Below are positions 19,557 to 27,627 of a stretch of DNA of 64,000 nt, in pieces. Where the stretch lies: assembly GCF_900107095.1 (NCBI RefSeq), contig NZ_FNOR01000002.1:248001-312000 (forward strand), in the 5' to 3' direction. Positions within the stretch are counted from its first letter, which is position 1, and each line of letters starts with the position of its first letter. Source of the stretch: Collimonas sp. OK242. GTDB taxonomy: Bacteria > Pseudomonadota > Gammaproteobacteria > Burkholderiales > Burkholderiaceae_D. The position numbers and the translations under genes are program-made. The notes beneath the pieces are model-generated. The model had not been told where the DNA came from, did no database searches, and saw nothing but the letters and a program-made list of their open reading frames with translations.

Positions 19557-19580
19557 TCGCTTGTCCGGCCGGACAAGCGA
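19557..19580. repeat. 24-bp perfect palindrome without spacer
   Basis: Left half TCGCTTGTCCGG, right half CCGGACAAGCGA, exact reverse complements. It lies between the end of wrbA and the start of sirB2, 34 bp before the sirB2 ATG. There is no T tract on either side, which argues against an intrinsic terminator; an operator or a member of a dispersed palindrome family are the alternatives. Confidence 0.7.
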
Positions 19581-19673
19581 TCTTATGCTGGTCTTCGCCG
19601 GCGGCTGACATAATAGTATTGTGTCACGCCAATATGATTTTTTTTGCCGACGTCGCTGATTCCCCTCCTCAAA

Positions 19674-20294
19674 CTACTTCGCCCCTATTTTCTTCGCGAT
19701 CTCGGCCACGTGCCGGCCCTGGAAGCGCGCGATGGCGAGTTCGTTGGCGCTCGGCCTGCGCGATCCGTCAGCTTTGGTGAGCGTCGAGGCGCCATAGGGT
19801 GTGCCGCCGGTGATTTCGTCCATGTTGAGCAGCCCCTGCTCTGAATAAGGCACGCCGACAATCACCATCCCTTGATGCAGCAGCGTACTGTGGAAACTGG
19901 TGAGCGTGGTCTCCTGCCCGCCGTGCTGGGTCGCGGTGCTGGTGAAGACGCTGCCGACCTTGCCGATCAGGCCCCCGTTCATCCACAGTCCGCCGGTCTG
20001 ATCGAGGAAGTTGCGCATCTGGGCGCACATGTTCCCGAACCGGGTAGGCGTTCCGAAAATGACAGCGTCGGCGTCTGTCAGTTGCTCCGCAGTGATCACT
20101 GGAATATGTGCAAATGACGCGCGTGCCGCCTTGGCGCCGCTCTTTTCGAGTATGTCGTCGGGCACCAGCTCGGCAACCTGGTACAGCGCAACATCTGTAT
20201 CGGCGACCTCGCGTGCTCCGGCGGCGACGGCTTCGGCCATCTCATAAACATGTCCGTACATGCTGTAGAACACCACTTGTATTTTGGTTGTCAC
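19674..20294 (-). CDS. wrbA: NAD(P)H:quinone oxidoreductase, WrbA type
   Basis: 206-residue flavodoxin-like FMN protein that reduces quinones by two electrons, limiting redox cycling. Phosphate-binding loop [18 protein letters not shown] near the N-terminus; [22 protein letters not shown] around residue 80; [22 protein letters not shown] around 115. These are WrbA family blocks. The start is GTG with AAAGGAGAGCTTCC upstream. It stands alone, with a DUF190 gene upstream on the same strand. Confidence 0.92.
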   Translation of the reverse strand: MTTKIQVVFYSMYGHVYEMAEAVAAGAREVADTDVALYQVAELVPDDILEKSGAKAARASFAHIPVITAEQLTDADAVIFGTPTRFGNMCAQMRNFLDQTGGLWMNGGLIGKVGSVFTSTATQHGGQETTLTSFHSTLLHQGMVIVGVPYSEQGLLNMDEITGGTPYGASTLTKADGSRRPSANELAIARFQGRHVAEIAKKIGAK

Positions 20295-20395
20295 GGAAGC
20301 TCTCCTTTAGATGGTACGTCAAATATCGGATAGCGCCTGGTTGCTGATTGGCGTTCATCCTCAAAAAACACGGAAAAACTGAGCATGCGGTGGTT

Positions 20396-20719
20396 TCAGG
20401 CATCGGCTTGGCCGATTTTGCCAAATTCCACAGGCAGCTTGACATAGAACATATGCACACCCTCTTGCAGCAAAAATTCGAATAGGCGATCCGACTCCTC
20501 TTCGCTCACGACCATGGTGACTTCCACCGGTTGATCTGCAAGTTCGAAGAAATGCGCCGAATGAAATCGCCGGTCATGTCCGTATCCGATGGCGCCGGTA
20601 AAAACGGTTGCCCCGCGAATGCCATGTGAATGTGCAACATCGAGCAGCCAGTTCGATAGCTGCTTGCCCTTGTGGCGCCGATCCTGCTGCGTAAAGAATT
20701 CTAGCTGAAAGCCTTTCAT
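20396..20719 (-). CDS. DUF190 (PII-like) protein
   Basis: 107 residues. DUF190 proteins have a ferredoxin-like fold resembling PII signalling proteins and are often found next to membrane transporters. Family blocks seen: KGKQLSNWLLDVAHSHGIRGATVF and GAIGYGHDRRFHSAHFFELADQPVEVTMV are consistent with the trimeric PII-like core (quoted in part). The ribosome site GGAGGCAGC precedes the ATG. The divergent small membrane protein gene at 20926 may be its partner; this is inference. Confidence 0.82.
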   Translation of the reverse strand: MKGFQLEFFTQQDRRHKGKQLSNWLLDVAHSHGIRGATVFTGAIGYGHDRRFHSAHFFELADQPVEVTMVVSEEESDRLFEFLLQEGVHMFYVKLPVEFGKIGQADA

Positions 20720-20822
20720 GCTGCCTCCGCCAAGAGGATGGTCCCGCTATCAGTATAGTTGGCGCTCGTCTAATATGAATCGGTGGCAAAGGAATTGTTG
20801 AGGATTTGCGCATATCAATATG

Positions 20823-20878
20823 TTGCATATTTGCATATTTGCATATTTGCATATTTGCATATTTGCATATTTGCATTA
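20823..20878. repeat. Octamer tandem repeat (TTGCATAT), six perfect copies
   Basis: Six exact head-to-tail TTGCATAT units fill 20823-20870, and a partial seventh (TTGCATTA) ends at 20878. The array sits in the divergent spacer between the DUF190 gene and the small membrane protein gene, ending 34 bp before the latter's Shine-Dalgarno sequence. Exact short tandem repeats in a promoter spacer can change copy number by slipped-strand replication and alter expression. Confidence 0.9.
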
Positions 20879-20925
20879 TTTTCCTATCCATTTCATGGCG
20901 TTTCATCGAATAAGGAGCAAGTGCG

Positions 20926-21138
20926 ATGTTTACCGAAATGAAACATCATCACCTTCGTGACTATTGGACTGCCCATAGCGACGGTATGGGCAATTGGCAA
21001 AAAGTTTTGAAATTTTTTGTGACGCTGATTGCTGTCTGCCTGGCTATCGTCATCTTTTTTGATGTCAATACCCTGCTGACGGATCTTTTACGATGGATAG
21101 GCAGCGATTGTGTCTGGTGCGCGGTAGTCCCATCTTGA
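20926..21138 (+). CDS. Small single-helix membrane protein, 70 residues
   Basis: Unknown function. Residues 1-25 are polar and His-rich (MKHHHLRDYWTAHSDG), followed by one strong membrane helix (FFVTLIAVCLAIVIFF) and a short tail ending with two cysteines (SDCVWCAVV). A good ribosome site, AAGGAG, lies 8 bases before the ATG, which supports a real gene. It is divergent from the DUF190 gene and preceded by the octamer repeat array. Confidence 0.65.
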   Translation: MFTEMKHHHLRDYWTAHSDGMGNWQKVLKFFVTLIAVCLAIVIFFDVNTLLTDLLRWIGSDCVWCAVVPS

Positions 21139-21239
21139 TCATGTCGAGAAATTATCAGCGTTGAGGCGTAATATCGTTCATAGCACCCAAATTTATATTC
21201 AATTTTCCTAACCCTGCTCAGTTTGGCGGAGAGTGGCGA

Positions 21240-21998
21240 ATGATAAGCGAACGCACTGATTTTGTAGGCGCTTACGGACAAAAGCTGGCGGCGCGGCTCG
21301 ATGCGCCGTCAGGCGAACCGCAAGCCTTTGCCCTGTTTGCCCATTGTTTCACTTGCGGCAAGGACATTTTCGCTGCCAGCCGCATCGCGCAGGCGCTGAC
21401 CAGCCATCACATCGCCGTACTGCGTTTTGACTTCACCGGTCTCGGCGCCAGCGAAGGCGAATTCGCCAACACCAATTTTTCCTCGAATGTGGCGGATCTG
21501 ATTGCCGCTGCCGACCATATGCGCCAGGTTTATCGCGCGCCGGCGCTTATCATCGGCCATAGCCTGGGTGGCGCTGCGGTGCTATCCGCTGCCGCCGACA
21601 TTCCGGAAGTCCGCGCGATCGTTACCATCGCCGCTCCCAGCGATCCGAGTCATGTCATCGGGCTGTTCCGGGATAAAATCGGGGAGATCGAAGTCAATGG
21701 CGAAGCGGAGGTGCAGCTGTCCGGCCGTCGGTTCAGGATCAAGCACCAGTTCCTGCAGGATGCCAGGGAGCAGCAATTGAACCACAAGATCGCCCACCTC
21801 AGGAAAGCATTGCTGGTGATGCATGCGCCGCGCGACACCACCGTCGACATCTCGAACGCCATGCATATCTTTACCGCGGCAAAACACTCGAAGAGCTTTA
21901 TATCGCTCGACGATGCCGATCATCTCCTGACGCGCAAACAGGACGCGACCTATGTGGCAAACATGATCGCAGCATGGAGCCATCGCTATGTTTCGTGA
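21240..21998 (+). CDS. Alpha/beta hydrolase of the OsmC-associated type, hydrolase domain only
   Basis: 252-residue serine hydrolase. Nucleophile elbow GHSLGGAAV near residue 105, with [18 protein letters not shown] and [20 protein letters not shown] upstream. The last two blocks are typical of bifunctional proteins in which this domain is followed by an OsmC peroxidase domain. Here the protein ends after the hydrolase and no OsmC reading frame follows. Ribosome site GGCGGAGAGTGGCGA precedes the ATG. Substrate unknown. Confidence 0.85.
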   Translation: MISERTDFVGAYGQKLAARLDAPSGEPQAFALFAHCFTCGKDIFAASRIAQALTSHHIAVLRFDFTGLGASEGEFANTNFSSNVADLIAAADHMRQVYRAPALIIGHSLGGAAVLSAAADIPEVRAIVTIAAPSDPSHVIGLFRDKIGEIEVNGEAEVQLSGRRFRIKHQFLQDAREQQLNHKIAHLRKALLVMHAPRDTTVDISNAMHIFTAAKHSKSFISLDDADHLLTRKQDATYVANMIAAWSHRYVS

Positions 21999-22064
21999 TA
22001 TCCCACTCAAACTCGGGCTGCCGCCGCCAAGTCCGCTCTACTTCATTGCGGCGCGTCGCCAGAC

Positions 22065-23189
22065 ATGAGCATCACCATGACGCCGCCACGCTTGCTGCGT
22101 GTGACCGATGCCGACGGCATCAACCGGATTGAAGTCAGCGGCACCTGGCTGTTGCGCGTCATCTTGCCGGATGTCGCCACCTTGCGGCCGCAATTGACGC
22201 AATACGCCAAAGACGACACTGCCAGGTGGGACCTGCGCGCGATCCAGCAACTGGACACCGCAGGCGCGTTGTTCCTGTGGCGCATGTGGGGCCGGCGGCG
22301 GCCGGATATCCTGCTCAAGCCGGAATACGAAGAGATGTTCGCCAATCTGGCCGCACAACCATTTTCACCTCCGCCGCCGGTGCCGCGCGATCGGCTCGCG
22401 CTGCTGGTGAAACTTGGCCAGGGCCTGCTGTCGTTCTGCAAGAGTCTGCGGCTCATCACGATCCTGGCCGGCAATCTGCTGCTGGACGGGCTGTATCTGC
22501 TGCGCCACCCAAGTGATATCCCTTGGCGCGAGATCTCCGCCAACATCCATCGCACCGGCAGCCAGGCGCTGGCCATCACCGCACTGGTTGGATTTCTGGT
22601 CGGCGTGGTGCTGAGCTATCTGTCGTCTATCCAACTGAAAAATTACGGCGCCGACGTCTTCATCATCAATATCCTGGGCTTAGGCATTGTGCGCGAACTA
22701 GGGCCGATACTGGCCGCCATCCTGGTCGCCGGACGTTCGGGTTCCTCGATGACGGCGCAACTCGGCGTCATGCGCGTGACCCGCGAACTCGACGCCTTGT
22801 CAGCCATGGGCATCTCCCATACCCAGCGCCTGGTGCTGCCGAAGGTCGTGGCGCTAGCCATCACCCTGCCGCTGCTGATTATCTGGAGCGACATGGCCGC
22901 GCTGCTCGGCGGCATGTTGTCGGCCTACCTGCAGCTAGACATCGGTTATCGGCAGTTTCTGCACGGCTTGCCCGCCGCAGTACCGATCGCCAACCTGTGG
23001 CTAGGCTTGTGCAAGGGTTCCGTATTCGGCATGCTGGTCGCGTTGATCGCCTGCCACTACGGATTGCAGATCCAGCCGAACACGGAAAGCTTGGGTGCCA
23101 GCACCACGGAATCGGTCGTTACTTCGATCACTATCGTGATCGTCGTGGACGCGATATTTGCCGTGATTTTTTCGAATGTGGGTTTCTAG
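22065..23189 (+). CDS. MlaE-type ABC permease with N-terminal STAS-like domain
   Basis: 374 residues. About residues 1-105 form a STAS/MlaB-like domain (LRAIQQLDTAGALFLWRMWG), and the rest is the MlaE permease with the EQ-type family block LGLGIVRELGPILAAILVAGRSGSSM and five to six helices. These permeases pair with an MCE protein to move phospholipids between inner and outer membrane. First gene of a three-gene operon with the ATPase and MCE protein. No strong ribosome site is seen before the ATG, so the exact start is less certain. Confidence 0.9.
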   Translation: MSITMTPPRLLRVTDADGINRIEVSGTWLLRVILPDVATLRPQLTQYAKDDTARWDLRAIQQLDTAGALFLWRMWGRRRPDILLKPEYEEMFANLAAQPFSPPPPVPRDRLALLVKLGQGLLSFCKSLRLITILAGNLLLDGLYLLRHPSDIPWREISANIHRTGSQALAITALVGFLVGVVLSYLSSIQLKNYGADVFIINILGLGIVRELGPILAAILVAGRSGSSMTAQLGVMRVTRELDALSAMGISHTQRLVLPKVVALAITLPLLIIWSDMAALLGGMLSAYLQLDIGYRQFLHGLPAAVPIANLWLGLCKGSVFGMLVALIACHYGLQIQPNTESLGASTTESVVTSITIVIVVDAIFAVIFSNVGF

Positions 23190-23241
23190 GGCCGGTTAAC
23201 AATGAACAATATCCGCCAAAAATGAACACGCAGGTTCTAAC

Positions 23242-24054
23242 GTGAGCACAACAGACCATATCATCGACATCAGCGCCGTATGGACCCGGTACGGCAATAC
23301 CGTCATCCATCGCGATCTCACCTTAAGCGTGAATTACGGCGAAGTGATGGCGATCATCGGCGGCTCTGGCAGCGGCAAGACCACTTTGCTGCGCCTCATG
23401 CTCGGACTCGAAGCTCCCAGCCGCGGCACCATCAAAGTGTTCGACGTCCCGCTGCAAGGCTGCACAGTGGCCGACCTGCGCCAGACCCGCAACCGCTGGG
23501 GCGTCCTGTTCCAGGAAGGCGCACTATTCTCGGCATTGAGCGTATTCGACAACGTCGCTCTGCCGCTGCGCGAACTCAAGGCGTTGCCCGAAGACGTGAT
23601 CCGTGAGTTGGTGATGATGAAACTCGATCTGGTGGAAATCGACGCCATGAGCGCCAACAAGATGCCGTCCGAACTGTCAGGCGGCATGGTCAAGCGCGTC
23701 GCCCTGGCCCGCGCGCTGGCGCTCAACCCGGAACTGTTGTTCCTCGACGAACCCACCGCAGGCCTCGATCCTGAGCGCAGCCACGGCTTCGTGCAACTGA
23801 TCGAATCCCTGCGCCGCGCGTTGAATCTCACCGTGGTCATGGTGACGCATGATGTCGACACCCTGCTGGCGCTGTCCGACCGGGTGGCCGTGCTGGCTAA
23901 CCAGCAACTGCTGACGGTAGGTCCGCTGTGGGAAATCGTGCACCACCCCGATCCATTCGTACAGAATTTCTTCCTTGGCCACATCAAGCGCTGCGAACAG
24001 GAAAACGTCAAGGATTTCCGCGACAAGCTGGCCGTCGGCCTGCACGTTGCATGA
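23242..24054 (+). CDS. MlaF-type ABC transporter ATPase
   Basis: 270-residue nucleotide-binding subunit. Walker A GGSGSGKTT at about residues 40-48, Q-loop LFQEGALFS, signature LSGGMVKRVALARAL, Walker B LLFLDEPTAGLDP, and H-loop TVVMVTHDVD. The LFQEGALFS block is characteristic of MlaF. The start is GTG at 23242, since no in-frame ATG lies upstream. It powers the MlaE-like permease encoded just before it. Confidence 0.92.
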   Translation: MSTTDHIIDISAVWTRYGNTVIHRDLTLSVNYGEVMAIIGGSGSGKTTLLRLMLGLEAPSRGTIKVFDVPLQGCTVADLRQTRNRWGVLFQEGALFSALSVFDNVALPLRELKALPEDVIRELVMMKLDLVEIDAMSANKMPSELSGGMVKRVALARALALNPELLFLDEPTAGLDPERSHGFVQLIESLRRALNLTVVMVTHDVDTLLALSDRVAVLANQQLLTVGPLWEIVHHPDPFVQNFFLGHIKRCEQENVKDFRDKLAVGLHVA

Positions 24055-24072
24055 AGTATAAGGAGATGGTCA

Positions 24073-25002
24073 ATGGAAAACCGCGCCCATGCCCTGTCTG
24101 CCGGCCTGTTCCTGGTGTTGCTCTGCGTCGGACTGATACTCGTAGCGATCAGGTTGAACGGCAATACCGCCGATCAACAGGACTACCTGCTGTTATCCAG
24201 GACGCCGGTGTCAGGCCTGAACCGCAACGCGCCGGTGCGGCTGCGCGGCGTGGATGTGGGCAAGGTCAAGGATATCCGGTTTTCCCCGGCCGACCCGCAT
24301 GTCATCCTGATCAAGATCGGGGTCGACCAGGGAACCCCCATCAACCAGGGTACCTATGCGCAACTGAGTTACCTGGGCATCACCGGGCTGTCTTTCGTGC
24401 AACTGGACGACGACGGCAGCAAACCGGAAAAATTCGCGCTCAATCCAGACGAAATTGGCCGCATCGAGATGCGGCCCTCGTTTTTCGACCAGATCGGCAA
24501 TTCGGGACAGGATTTGCTGCGCGACACAGGCCAAGCGGCTAAACGGCTGAACAAACTGCTCAATGACGACAATCTGGAACAGTTGTCGCTGACGATCGTC
24601 AACCTCAAGACCGCTTCAGGCCGGATCGCCGACCTCGCCGCCGAACTGCAGCCGACGCTGGAAAAGCTTCCCGCCATCAGCGCCCGCACCGACAAAGCGT
24701 TGGCGCGCATGGATCCCTTGCTGTCAAATTTAAACGGTCTCACGCAAGAAGTCCGTACCCGCGTAGACACCCTGGATCGCATTCGCAGCACCGCTGACAA
24801 TCTGGGCCAGACCAGCCAGGATTTAAAGGATGCGTTGCCGCAACTACATGTCATGATCAACGATTTTTCGCATAGTTCCCATGTGCTGGATCGCGTGCTG
24901 TCGGACGTCGAACAGCAACCGCAAAGCATTTTATTCGGGCGAAAACCCCCACCGCCGGGGCCGGGCGAGGTTGGATTTGCGGCGCCAACCGAGATACATT
25001 GA
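24073..25002 (+). CDS. MlaD-type MCE-domain protein
   Basis: 309-residue inner-membrane-anchored periplasmic protein. A single N-terminal helix ([19 protein letters not shown]) is followed by one MCE domain ([19 protein letters not shown] ... [18 protein letters not shown]). A long helical C-terminal region (about residues 150-290) has heptad-like hydrophobics and could form a tube or reach the outer membrane. Excellent ribosome site AAGGAGATGGTCA. MlaA, MlaC or a PqiC-type lipoprotein gene is not adjacent, so this resembles a minimal MCE operon rather than the full mlaFEDCB set. Confidence 0.9.
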   Translation: MENRAHALSAGLFLVLLCVGLILVAIRLNGNTADQQDYLLLSRTPVSGLNRNAPVRLRGVDVGKVKDIRFSPADPHVILIKIGVDQGTPINQGTYAQLSYLGITGLSFVQLDDDGSKPEKFALNPDEIGRIEMRPSFFDQIGNSGQDLLRDTGQAAKRLNKLLNDDNLEQLSLTIVNLKTASGRIADLAAELQPTLEKLPAISARTDKALARMDPLLSNLNGLTQEVRTRVDTLDRIRSTADNLGQTSQDLKDALPQLHVMINDFSHSSHVLDRVLSDVEQQPQSILFGRKPPPPGPGEVGFAAPTEIH

Positions 25003-25120
25003 CTTCCTGTATCAAGCACATTGTTTGGCGGAGCCAGAAAGCCATTTCATTTTAATTCCTGCCAACTATACTGGTGTGTTGAAAGCACCGATGCATCTAA
25101 CCGACCATGAGGTGATCGCC

Positions 25121-25750
25121 ATGAGCCAGCAACTAAGCGAAGACGGACTCGACCTTCTGTTTTTTAAAGCCCGTACACACAATGCCTGGCTGGAAAAGCC
25201 GGTCGGCGACGATATTCTGCGGCGTCTTTATGACGTGATGAAATGGGGGCCGACCAGCGCCAATTGTTCGCCGGCGCGTATTCTGTTCTTGCGTACGCCG
25301 GAAGCCAAGGAGCGGCTGCGGCCGGCGCTGGCCCCTGGAAATGTGGACAAGACCATGGCGGCCCCGGTCACGGCGATCATTGGCTACGACGGAAAATTCT
25401 ATGAGCAGTTGCCAAAGCTGTTTCCGCATGCCGACGCCCGCGCCTGGTTCGCGGACACGCCCGAACTTGCCGAGGTCACCGCCAGGCGTAACAGCTCCCT
25501 GCAGGGAGCCTATTTCATGTTGGCCGCGCGCGCCCTCGGATTGGACTGCGGCCCGATGTCGGGATTCGACCAGGTGAAAGTCGATCACGAATTTTTTCCG
25601 GTGACGAAGCCATTGAATTTCGAATATGAATATTTCCCCGACAGTCACATCAAAACCAATTTCCTGTGCAATCTGGGCTATGGCGACCCGGACAAACTGT
25701 TCCCACGCAGTCCCCGTCTCGATTTCGACGAGGCATGCAAATTGCTGTGA
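25121..25750 (+). CDS. rutE: RutE/HadB-like nitroreductase (malonic semialdehyde reductase family)
   Basis: 209-residue FMN protein of the nitroreductase fold. Matches E. coli RutE strongly as I recall it: [16 protein letters not shown], then [20 protein letters not shown], and GPMSGFD near residue 155. In the Rut pyrimidine pathway RutE reduces malonic semialdehyde to 3-hydroxypropionate, but no other rut gene is in the window, so a different aldehyde or nitro substrate is possible. Start chosen at 25121, which has GAGGTGA 7 bases upstream; the frame is open much further but overlaps mlaD. Confidence 0.85.
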   Translation: MSQQLSEDGLDLLFFKARTHNAWLEKPVGDDILRRLYDVMKWGPTSANCSPARILFLRTPEAKERLRPALAPGNVDKTMAAPVTAIIGYDGKFYEQLPKLFPHADARAWFADTPELAEVTARRNSSLQGAYFMLAARALGLDCGPMSGFDQVKVDHEFFPVTKPLNFEYEYFPDSHIKTNFLCNLGYGDPDKLFPRSPRLDFDEACKLL

Positions 25751-25757
25751 TTGATTT

Positions 25758-25786
25758 GGGTCGGGTACCGGCCCATTTACCCTTTT
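25758..25786 (+). terminator. Terminator-like hairpin after the RutE-like gene
   Basis: GGGTCGG (25758-25764), loop GTA, CCGGCCC (25768-25774), seven pairs with one T-G, followed by ATTTACCCTTTT. It starts 8 bp after the stop codon. Confidence 0.5.
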
Positions 25787-25828
25787 ACTCGCCTCCGTCG
25801 ACACCCCGCCGACATGTTTAGCTGCGCA

Positions 25829-26053
25829 TCACGACGCTGAGCGGGAGGGCGGGAGCCATTTTTTATGGTCAATCATCCATTTCACTTTACGCATGACTTC
25901 TTCGCGCGCAATCTCCTCTTGCTCCATTGGCAAGTCCATACATTTGCGAATTGCGCCGTTCTCGATTTGGAAGGACCAGGTCCATCGCCCCTTTATTTCC
26001 TCATAGACTGTGACCGAGTAATGGATGCCTTTGTATTCAAATTCATGCGTCAT
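25829..26053 (-). CDS. Small conserved-looking protein, 74 residues
   Basis: Unknown function. The sequence reads as a compact beta-rich domain followed by a helix: FEYKGIHYSVTVYEEIKGRW, then EEIAREEVMRKVKWMIDHKK. No signal or membrane segment. The ribosome site is near perfect (AAGGAGGCGGTC before the ATG), which is the main reason for calling it a gene. Confidence 0.7.
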   Translation of the reverse strand: MTHEFEYKGIHYSVTVYEEIKGRWTWSFQIENGAIRKCMDLPMEQEEIAREEVMRKVKWMIDHKKWLPPSRSAS

Positions 26054-26099
26054 GACCGCCTCCTTGATGGCAAGGCAATCCTAACATGTCCGCAATCAC

Positions 26100-26303
26100 C
26101 TATTCATGAAATTGAAATGAGACGGGTTGGGAAATTTCTGGGCGGCGCTTCTCGTCATAGGCATCGATCAAGCTAATCATGCGCTCCATGCGAGCTTGCT
26201 CCAGCAGGGTTGTCTTACGGCCCCACAAAAAATCGAATTCAGTCACGAGCAAGAGATATTCGCTCTCGCAAACAATGGATTTATCTATTTTTTCCTCTGG
26301 CAA
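26100..26303 (-). CDS. Possible small protein, 67 residues, TTG start
   Basis: Soluble, charged, with a long predicted helix (TLLEQARMERMISLIDAYDE) after FDFLWGRKT. The reading frame is open far upstream, but those residues are Arg/Ala-rich shadow of the metallo-hydrolase gene; the sensible part begins at a TTG at 26303 preceded by GAGGGGCGA. It would start 20 bp after the metallo-hydrolase stop, in the same operon. No homologue recognised; the unusual start lowers confidence. Confidence 0.4.
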   Translation of the reverse strand: MPEEKIDKSIVCESEYLLLVTEFDFLWGRKTTLLEQARMERMISLIDAYDEKRRPEISQPVSFQFHE

Positions 26304-26323
26304 AATCGCCCCTCGATTTCGGC

Positions 26324-27355
26324 TCAGAGCGACTGTTCGCGCCACCAGGGTCGCCCTGTCTGCGGCGCGGCCAGGCTGAGCAATTCGCCCATTTGCGGCG
26401 TGCTGAGCGCTACTCCCTGTTGCTCTGCCAGCGCGACGATGCGCTCGAACGGGTCTTGCCACACGTGTAGCGCAAGGTCGAAGGTGCCGTTATGCACCGG
26501 CAGCAAGTGCTTGCCGTCCAGGTCGAGATGGGCTTGCAGGGTCTGTTCCGGCTGCATGTGCACGTCCGGCCAGTCATGGCCGTAAGCTCCGGTTTCTATC
26601 ATGGTCAGGTCGAACGGCCCATAACGATTGCCAATCTCCTTGAAACCTTCGAAATAGCCGCTATCGCCACTGAAAAACAGCCGCAAATCATCATCCAATA
26701 TCACCCAGGAAGCCCACAAAGTCCGATTGCCGTCGGCCAGGCTGCGCCCTGAAAAGTGACGCGCCGGTGTCGCCACCAGTTGCAGGCCGTCTACCCGGGT
26801 ACTTTGCCACCAGTCCAGCTGCTGCACCTTCTGCGCCGGCACGCCCCATTTGATCAGCGTGTCCCCTACTCCCAGCGGCGCAAGGAAATGCTGCACCTTG
26901 CCGGCCAACTGCAGGATAGCGTCGTAATCCAAATGATCATAATGGTCATGCGACAAGACTACTCCTTTGATGGGAGGCAGCTCGGCGATGCTGATCGGCG
27001 GTTGGTGAAAGCGCTTCGGGCCTATCCACTGCAACGGCGAGGCGCGCTCGGAAAACACCGGGTCGGTCAGCCAGAATTCACCGCGCAGCTTCAGCAGCAT
27101 GGTGGAATGGCCCAGGCGGAATAGCGAACGATCCGGTGCCGAGAGCAGTTGTTCGCTGCTGATTGCCTGCACCGGGATCGGTTTGGCCGGCACCGTTCCG
27201 GCTGGCTTGGCGAAAGCGAAGCGCCACAGGACTTGCAATGTCTTCCATAGGCCGTTCTTGTGCATGGAGCGACGATTCCTGAACTTGCCGTCGCGCCAAT
27301 GCGAAGATTGCGGCTGAATATGCGTATTGAAAGCCTTGAGCGTTTCACTTGTCAT
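26324..27355 (-). CDS. Metallo-beta-lactamase-fold hydrolase (RomA/NAPE-PLD-like)
   Basis: 343 residues with the MBL zinc motif SHDHYDHLD near residue 135, then LGVGDTLIKWGV, ATPARHFSGRSL (third His) and FSGDSGYFEGF (bridging Asp). The N-terminal segment LGHSTMLLKLRGEFWLTDPVFSERASP is typical of the UlaG/NAPE-PLD-like subgroup often annotated RomA. The start is placed at the ATG at 27355; a TTG 20 codons upstream also keeps the frame. A 15-bp palindrome lies about 70 bp upstream. Substrate unknown; phospholipid or lactone hydrolysis are possibilities by family. Confidence 0.85.
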   Translation of the reverse strand: MTSETLKAFNTHIQPQSSHWRDGKFRNRRSMHKNGLWKTLQVLWRFAFAKPAGTVPAKPIPVQAISSEQLLSAPDRSLFRLGHSTMLLKLRGEFWLTDPVFSERASPLQWIGPKRFHQPPISIAELPPIKGVVLSHDHYDHLDYDAILQLAGKVQHFLAPLGVGDTLIKWGVPAQKVQQLDWWQSTRVDGLQLVATPARHFSGRSLADGNRTLWASWVILDDDLRLFFSGDSGYFEGFKEIGNRYGPFDLTMIETGAYGHDWPDVHMQPEQTLQAHLDLDGKHLLPVHNGTFDLALHVWQDPFERIVALAEQQGVALSTPQMGELLSLAAPQTGRPWWREQSL

Positions 27356-27426
27356 GCTACTTACCCTGTTTAAATGCTGGTTGGTCAATGACTCCTTGTT
27401 GATCTCAGGCAGCAAGGAATTATTGC

Positions 27427-27441
27427 ACTACACAGTGTAGT
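27427..27441. promoter_or_regulatory. 15-bp perfect palindrome, possible operator
   Basis: ACTACAC-A-GTGTAGT, seven-base arms around one base, in the 272-bp divergent spacer between the metallo-hydrolase (starts 27355, leftward) and the PilJ-domain gene (starts 27628, rightward). The form resembles TetR-type operators, but no regulator gene is adjacent. A second stem, TGCCTG-GAAT-CAGGCA at 27561-27576, lies nearer the PilJ gene. Confidence 0.5.
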
Positions 27442-27627
27442 TTAAATTCAAAAAAAGTAAACTGCCTGGTGCAAATAATTTGTAAGCGGACTGAAGCCGT
27501 TGCAATCGCACCAGACGACTTCAGAAGATTGCGTCTTGATGATTGAATGCTTCATTTTGGTGCCTGGAATCAGGCATGAAATTTGCATATTGGAAACAAA
27601 CATCAAATGACAACGGAGAAAAGCACC

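Noticed and set aside
20806-20819. Possible FNR-type site TTTGC-GCAT-ATCAA before the small membrane protein gene
   Set aside because: The right half matches, but the left half shares too few bases with TTGAT.
20574-20906. 110-codon minus-strand reading frame starting with ICKYANMQ peptide repeats
   Set aside because: The repeats are only the translation of the octamer DNA array, and the rest overlaps the DUF190 gene out of frame.
25133-25804. 223-codon minus-strand reading frame over the RutE-like gene
   Set aside because: Shadow of the nitroreductase gene; no ribosome site and no family.
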